From NCBI RefSeq assembly GCF_001983105.1, contig NZ_MOMC01000010.1:73205-82214 (forward strand): a stretch of DNA of 9,010 nucleotides, given 5' to 3'. Shown here piece after piece: positions 5,164-9,010 of this stretch. Both the position numbers and the translations under genes were made by a program. Numbering within the stretch: the stretch's first letter is position 1; the number at the start of each line of letters is the position of its first letter. A model generated the notes under the pieces. That model saw only the letters and a program-made list of their open reading frames with translations, searched no databases and had not been told where the DNA came from. The DNA is from Pseudofrankia asymbiotica. Its GTDB lineage: Bacteria; Actinomycetota; Actinomycetes; Frankiales; Frankiaceae.

Positions 5164-6633
5164 TCAACCGGTCGCGGGCCTCGTGATCTTCTCAAGGCTG
5201 CCGACCGGGGCCCTCGGCGGCTGGGGCGCGGGGCGTACGGGGATGGCCAGCTCCACGAGGGTGGCGAGGAGCGCGCCGGCGGCGCCGATCGCCAGGCATA
5301 CCCGGATGCCGGTCTCGGAGGGTACGGCGACCGATCCGAGCTGGATCGTCAACTGGCCCAGGACGAGACCGATAACCGTGCTGGCGGTGGACGTGCCCAG
5401 CGACCGGGCCAGCGAGTTGAGGCCGTTGGCCGCGGCCGTCTCCGACACCGGAACCGACCTCATGATCAGGTTCGGCATGGCGGCGTAGGCGAAGCCGACC
5501 CCGGCGCTGTTCACGATGGTGAACACCAGGACGCCCCACGCGGTGCCGATGAGCAGCTGGGCCAGGACGTTGCCACAACAGATGACCATGGTGCCGAGCA
5601 GCAGGCAGGACCGTGGGCCGAAAGCCTGGCTCATGCGCGCGGCCACCGGCGAGAACGCCATCATGGCCAGGCCTCCGGGTGCCATCAGCAGCCCGGCCTG
5701 GAGCATGGACAGGCCCTGGCCGTAGCCGGTCGCGGTGGGCAGCTGCAGCATCTGCGGCCCGAGCAGGTTCGCGGAGTACATGGCGAACCCGACGGCGACG
5801 GTGGCGAGGTTGGTCATCAGCACGGGCCGGCGGGCGCTGCTGCGCAGGTCGACGATCGGCGCCGCGGCACGCAGCTCCCACATCGCCCAGGACCCGAGGA
5901 CGACCGCGGAGACCGTGAGAAGCCCGAGCACGGGCATGCTGGTCCAGCCCCAGTCGCCGCCCTTGGAGATCGGCAGCAGCAGCGCCACCAGGCCCACCGA
6001 CAGCCCGACCGCTCCCGGGGCGTCGAACCGCTGCCTCACCCGGACCGGCGACTCGGGCACCACGGCGATGATCAGTACGGCGAAGACACACCCCAGGCCG
6101 ACGGCGAACCAGAACGGCGCGTGCCAGCCGAGATGCTGGGCGACGGTGGCGGACAGCGGCAGGCCGAGCGCCCCGCCCACGCCGAGCGAGGAGCTCATCA
6201 GCGCGACCGCCGGGCCGAGCCTCTCCGACGGCAGCACGTCGCGCATGATGCTGATGCCGAGCGGGATGACGGAGATGCCCAGGCCCTGCAGCGTGCGCCC
6301 CATGACCATGGTGAGCAGGGTCGAGCCCAGCGCGCAGACCAGCGAGCCCGCCGTCAGGGAGAGCACGGCTGTCAGCATCAGCCGGCGCCTGCCGTAGAGG
6401 TCCCCGAGCCGGCCCAGCAGCGGCGTGGCGACGGCCGAGGTGAGCAGCGTCGCGGTGATGACCCAGGAGGCGTTGGCGGTGCTGGTGTGCAGCAGCCTGG
6501 GCAGCTCGGGGAGCAGCGGGATGACCAGGGTCTGCATCAGGGAGACCATGGTGCCGGCGCCGGCCAGCACGACCACGACCCGCCGGGTGGACACGGGGGA
6601 GACGGGGGCGGCTGGGGACACGGCGGCGCTCAC
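5164..6633 (-). CDS. MFS drug/efflux transporter, DHA2 (14-helix) type
   Basis: The product is 489 residues from the GTG at 6633, or 504 from the GTG at 6678. It is a proton-driven exporter of the EmrB/QacA type by sequence pattern: a hydrophobic first helix from about residue 18, the loop 2-3 motif GRLGDLYGRRRLML (74-87), GRTLQGLGISVIPLG (112-126), and the glycine-rich antiporter motif SSSLGVGGALGLPLSA (147-162). Repeated hydrophobic spans then run to about residue 470, consistent with 14 helices. The start at 6633 is preferred because GGAG lies 9 nt upstream (6646-6643). The 6678 GTG has no ribosome site and falls inside an inverted repeat. It is followed 21 bp later by the damaged marR gene, and its promoter region holds the palindrome island. 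The substrate is not predictable. Confidence 0.87.
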   Translation of the reverse strand: MSAAVSPAAPVSPVSTRRVVVVLAGAGTMVSLMQTLVIPLLPELPRLLHTSTANASWVITATLLTSAVATPLLGRLGDLYGRRRLMLTAVLSLTAGSLVCALGSTLLTMVMGRTLQGLGISVIPLGISIMRDVLPSERLGPAVALMSSSLGVGGALGLPLSATVAQHLGWHAPFWFAVGLGCVFAVLIIAVVPESPVRVRQRFDAPGAVGLSVGLVALLLPISKGGDWGWTSMPVLGLLTVSAVVLGSWAMWELRAAAPIVDLRSSARRPVLMTNLATVAVGFAMYSANLLGPQMLQLPTATGYGQGLSMLQAGLLMAPGGLAMMAFSPVAARMSQAFGPRSCLLLGTMVICCGNVLAQLLIGTAWGVLVFTIVNSAGVGFAYAAMPNLIMRSVPVSETAAANGLNSLARSLGTSTASTVIGLVLGQLTIQLGSVAVPSETGIRVCLAIGAAGALLATLVELAIPVRPAPQPPRAPVGSLEKITRPATG

Positions 6634-6671
6634 CGGCAGGGGCTCCACCCGCTGGGCCTGGATGAATGCAT

Positions 6672-6690
6672 AGCGCACATCATGTGCGCT
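6672..6690. promoter_or_regulatory. Inverted repeat, likely operator in the exporter leader
   Basis: AGCGCACA and TGTGCGCT are perfect 8-bp arms around the spacer TCA. The site lies just downstream of the predicted transcription start (about 6692) of the minus-strand exporter and upstream of its preferred GTG at 6633. A repressor bound here would block elongation, or the RNA could form a leader hairpin. Confidence 0.6.
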
Positions 6691-6697
6691 GGGCAGT

Positions 6698-6711
6698 CAT
6701 CATGCATGATG
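6698..6711. promoter_or_regulatory. Perfect 14-bp palindrome over the predicted -10 box
   Basis: CATCATGCATGATG is its own reverse complement. It contains the predicted minus-strand -10 hexamer (6704-6699) and overlaps the larger inverted repeat that follows, so the two may be alternative or overlapping binding sites. Confidence 0.5.
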
Positions 6712-6728
6712 CATGAGACATGCATCAA
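6699..6728 (-). promoter_or_regulatory. Predicted promoter of the DHA2 exporter
   Basis: On the minus strand TTGATG (6728-6723) and CATGAT (6704-6699) are separated by 18 bp, each matching four of six consensus bases. The start of transcription would fall near 6692. Both boxes are inside palindromic sequence, which fits repression. The match is modest and other promoters are possible. Confidence 0.4.
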
Positions 6729-6733
6729 GCATG
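6701..6733. promoter_or_regulatory. Large inverted repeat, likely main operator between exporter and sigma gene
   Basis: Arms of 15 bp (6701-6715 and 6719-6733) surround the spacer AGA with 14 of 15 positions matched. The inner nine pairs, TGATGCATG and CATGCATCA, are perfect. The 3-nt spacer is the same length as in the inverted repeat at 6672-6690, and the two centres are 36 bp apart. The site covers the predicted -35 box of the exporter and lies about 75 bp before the sigma factor start, so one protein could control both directions. Confidence 0.65.
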
Positions 6734-6808
6734 GGTGGAAAGCGGTCCGCGTCTGACCAATCGCGCCTCGACCGATTCCTTTTGCCGGCGGCGGAGGTCA
6801 TAGCCCGT

Positions 6809-7801
6809 ATGACCGCGACAGTCCTGCCCGCCGTCGACCGGGATGACTTCCTCCGGGACGCCGAGGCGTACCGGGCCGAGCTTCTGGCCCACTGCTACAA
6901 GATGGTCGGCTCGCTGCACGAGGCCGAGGACCTCGTCCAGGAGACCTATCTGCGGGCGTGGCGGGCATGGGGGTCGTTCGAGGGACGTTCCTCGGTGCGG
7001 GCGTGGCTCTACCGGATCGCGACCAACGTGTGCCTGACCGCCCTGCGGCAGAGCCCTCGCCGGGTGCTGCCGTCCGGGCTGGGCGTCCCGGGTCAGGACC
7101 CCGACGTGCCGATGCCGGCGCCCGCGGGGGAGGTGCTGTGGCTCGAGCCGTTCCCGGACCTCCTCGGCGGCGGGGGAGACCCGGCCGAGGTGGTGGCGGC
7201 CCGCTCCAGCCTGCGGCTGGCGCTGGTCGCGAGCCTGCAGCACCTGCCGGCCCGCCAGCGCGCGGTGTTCATCCTGCGCGAGGCGCTGGCGTTTCCCGCG
7301 ACCGAGGTCGCGGACATGCTGAACATGAGCGTGGCCGCGGTCAAGAGCGCCCTGCAGCGCGCCCGCGCGAGGCTCGACGAGGTGGCCGCGAGCCCCGAGA
7401 CGCTCGTCGAACCCGACTCACCCGCGGCCCGGGCGGTCCTGGACCGGTTCATGACGGCGTTCGAGCGCGCCGACGTCGGTGCGATGACCGACCTGCTCCG
7501 CGCCGACGCCTCGCTGGAGGTCGTGCCCCTCGGTCGCTGGCTTCCCGGCAAGCGGGCCTGCCTGGCCCATCTGGCGGGTCATGTGCTGACCACCCCGGGG
7601 CGGTATCTGCTGTACCCCGTCGTGGCCAACGGCCAGCCCGCGGCCGTCGCGTACCGCCGCCGCCAGGCGCAGGAGCCGCACCTGCCCTTCGGGGTCACGG
7701 TCCTGCGCACGGACGGTCACCAGGTCACCCGCATCACGACCTTCGTCGACCCGGCGCTGGTCCGGCTTTTCGGCTTCCCCGACACGCCGCCGGAGGTGTG
7801 A
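6809..7801 (+). CDS. ECF sigma factor, SigG/ECF56-like, with SnoaL-like C-terminal domain
   Basis: The product is 330 residues from the ATG at 6809, with GGAGGT (6793-6798) 10 nt upstream. Sigma region 2 is at about 16-82 (YRAELLAHCYKMVGSLHEAEDLVQETYLRAW... SSVRAWLYRIATNVCLTALR). A long linker contains EVLWLEPFPDLL (108-119), which I associate with the SigG/SigX5 group. Region 4 is at about 136-190 (LQHLPARQRAVFILREALAFPATEVADMLNMSVAAVKSALQRARARL). A SnoaL-like domain follows at about 206-316 (AVLDRFMTAFERADVGAMTDLL...). Sigma factors of this group lack a classical anti-sigma gene, and the C-terminal domain is thought to modulate activity, possibly with a ligand. No anti-sigma gene is seen nearby. 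It is divergent from one DHA2 exporter and 96 bp before another, so control of export is a plausible inference. Starts upstream of 6809 would add a non-conserved tail. Confidence 0.88.
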   Translation: MTATVLPAVDRDDFLRDAEAYRAELLAHCYKMVGSLHEAEDLVQETYLRAWRAWGSFEGRSSVRAWLYRIATNVCLTALRQSPRRVLPSGLGVPGQDPDVPMPAPAGEVLWLEPFPDLLGGGGDPAEVVAARSSLRLALVASLQHLPARQRAVFILREALAFPATEVADMLNMSVAAVKSALQRARARLDEVAASPETLVEPDSPAARAVLDRFMTAFERADVGAMTDLLRADASLEVVPLGRWLPGKRACLAHLAGHVLTTPGRYLLYPVVANGQPAAVAYRRRQAQEPHLPFGVTVLRTDGHQVTRITTFVDPALVRLFGFPDTPPEV

Positions 7802-7813
7802 CCCGCCGCCGCC

Positions 7814-7851
7814 TGGAGACCGATTCCTCTGTGCCGCGGGGCTGGTCTCCA
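7814..7851. repeat. Inverted repeat between sigma gene and second exporter
   Basis: TGGAGACC (7814-7821) and GGTCTCCA (7844-7851) are perfect 8-bp arms 22 nt apart, starting 12 bp after the sigma stop. It could be a weak terminator or attenuator of the sigma transcript or a two-half-site operator of the exporter. There is no T tract. Confidence 0.4.
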
Positions 7852-7897
7852 TTGTGTGAGGCCGCATTCGACCGGCGGCCACCGGAAAGGGTTCCAG

Positions 7898-9010
7898 ATG
7901 CCATCGCGCACCAAAACGGCGGCCGCACCGTCCGCCGGCTGGATAGTGGTCCTCGCGTCGATCGGCGCATTTGTCACGTCGCTCGACGTCGTCGTCGTGT
8001 CGACCGCGTTGCCGTCGTTGCGGCAACATCTGCACGCGAGCCTGTCCGATCTCGAGTGGACGATCAACGGGTACAACCTGGCGTTCGCGTGCGGGATGCT
8101 CACCGCGTCCGCTCTCGGCGACCGGTTCGGCAAGCGAACGGTCTACGTCCTGGGCCTCGGGGTCTTCGTCGCCTCCTCCATCGCCTGCGCGCTGGCCGGC
8201 GGCACCGACGCGCTGATCGCCGCGCGGGTGGTCCAGGGACTGGGCGCCGCCGCCGTTCTCCCGCTCTCGCTGAGCCTGGTCAGCGACGCCTTCCCCGTGG
8301 AGAAGCGCGGTGCGGCCATTGGGATCTGGGGCGCCATCACCGGCCTCGGTGTCGCCGCGGGCCCGGTGCTGGGCGGCGTGATCATTCAGGGGCTCGACTG
8401 GCAGTGGATCTTCTGGATCAACGTGCCGGTCGGCCTGGTCACGATGGTGCTCTGCCTGCTGAAGGTCCCCGAGAGCCACGGCGGCCGCACCCAGCTTGAC
8501 CTGCCCGGCCTCGTCCTGGCCGCGGCCGGGCTCCTCGCCCTCACCTGGGCGCCCGTGCGCGCGCCGTCCGTCGGCTGGGCCAGCGGCGAGACGATCGGCG
8601 CCCTCACCGCCGGCGTCGTCCTGTTGGCGGCATTCCTGTACTGGGAGCGCCGCACCCCCGCGCCGATGATTCCCCTGGAGTACTTCCGCCGCCGCGGGTT
8701 CTCCACCGCCAACGGCGTCGCGTTCCTGCTCTCCTTCTCCCTGATCGGCTCGCTGTTCATGGTCGCCCAGATGTTCCAGACGGGGCTGGGGCATGATCCG
8801 CTGGGTGCCGGGCTGCGCATGCTGGTCTGGAACGCGATGCCGATGCTGGTCGCCCCGGTCGCCGGCGTGCTCTCCGACAGGCTGGGCAACAAGCCGTTCC
8901 TGCTCGGCGGGATGTTCCTGCAGGCCGGTGGCCTGCTGTGGCTGGGGCTGGAGGCGAAGCCCGGCGTCGGCTACGGCTCGCTGATACTGCCGCTCGTCGT
9001 CTCCGGAATC
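7898..9010 (+). CDS. MFS drug/efflux transporter, DHA2 type (3' end outside window)
   Basis: The frame is open from the ATG at 7898 through the last base, 371 codons. AAAGGG (7886-7891) lies 6 nt before the start. The product begins with a short basic tail and then GWIVVLASIGAFVTSLDVVVVSTALPSL (helix 1 with the motif typical of the EmrB/QacA group). WTINGYNLAFA (54-64), the loop motif SALGDRFGKRTVYV (71-84), RVVQGLGAAAVLPLSLSLV and the antiporter motif AITGLGVAAGPVLGGVI (146-162) follow. About 500 residues would be expected, so roughly 130 are missing to the right. It is a proton-coupled exporter of unknown substrate. It lies 96 bp after the sigma gene on the same strand, either cotranscribed or a direct target of that sigma factor. 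It is not a close copy of the other exporter: the aligned motifs differ clearly. Confidence 0.9.
   Translation, partial: MPSRTKTAAAPSAGWIVVLASIGAFVTSLDVVVVSTALPSLRQHLHASLSDLEWTINGYNLAFACGMLTASALGDRFGKRTVYVLGLGVFVASSIACALAGGTDALIAARVVQGLGAAAVLPLSLSLVSDAFPVEKRGAAIGIWGAITGLGVAAGPVLGGVIIQGLDWQWIFWINVPVGLVTMVLCLLKVPESHGGRTQLDLPGLVLAAAGLLALTWAPVRAPSVGWASGETIGALTAGVVLLAAFLYWERRTPAPMIPLEYFRRRGFSTANGVAFLLSFSLIGSLFMVAQMFQTGLGHDPLGAGLRMLVWNAMPMLVAPVAGVLSDRLGNKPFLLGGMFLQAGGLLWLGLEAKPGVGYGSLILPLVVSGI

Noticed and set aside
6666..6733. Repeated ATGCAT elements as a CRISPR or mobile-element end
   Set aside because: The repeats are short and unevenly spaced with no spacers, and no transposase or cas gene is nearby; operator sites fit better.
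4990..6756. 588-aa plus-strand open frame
   Set aside because: It is antisense to the exporter and marR, and its Gly/Gln/His/Arg/Asp-rich product is the mirror of transmembrane codons. No family pattern or good start is seen.
6713..6808. Upstream ATG giving a sigma factor 32 residues longer
   Set aside because: That ATG lies inside the large inverted repeat, has no ribosome site, and the added residues do not resemble the family; the ATG at 6809 has GGAGGT upstream.
7418..8794. 458-aa minus-strand open frame under the sigma gene and second exporter
   Set aside because: It is a shadow of two well-supported plus-strand genes, compositionally biased and without motifs.

Overview
The window is high-GC DNA throughout, with G/C-ending codons, GTG starts, GGAGG-type ribosome sites and a T-tract-free hairpin between convergent genes. 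Together with an LmeA-like DUF2993 protein and a SigG-type ECF sigma factor, this points to an actinomycete chromosome. The genus cannot be fixed from the sequence. No RNA gene, insertion sequence, CRISPR array or phage gene was recognised.

Left part (1-1800, + strand): the last 25 codons of an unrecognised gene are followed by about 440 bp without a convincing gene. Next comes a membrane-anchored DUF2993 protein with a long Pro/Gly-rich N-terminal tail. Its stop codon lies inside a perfect 21-bp inverted repeat that probably terminates both this gene and the converging one.

Middle part (1815-4670): a two-gene minus-strand operon encodes an AraC-type helix-turn-helix/DinB fusion and a dihydrofolate-reductase-like (RibD C-terminal) protein, joined by an ATGA overlap. 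Divergent from it is a small unrecognised protein with a conserved-looking CxxC...H...H core. It converges with an orphan UbiA-type prenyltransferase, with 7 bp between the stops.

Right part (4712-9010): this is an export and regulation locus. A DHA2-type drug exporter and a downstream marR-type regulator lie on the minus strand. The regulator appears broken by a frameshift and probably also by an in-frame internal deletion. Divergent from the exporter are a SigG/ECF56-like sigma factor with a SnoaL-like C-terminal domain and, 96 bp further on, a second DHA2 exporter that runs off the window. The divergent intergenic region holds a striking AT-rich palindrome island: four ATGCAT hexamers in 60 bp and two long inverted repeats, each with a 3-nt spacer. 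It covers the predicted promoter of the first exporter and looks like a multi-site operator. Another palindrome covers the marR start codon.

Nothing here is clearly a new system. The most promising signals are the operator island, the decayed regulator beside an apparently intact exporter, and the grouping of two DHA2 pumps around a sigma factor with a possible ligand-binding domain.
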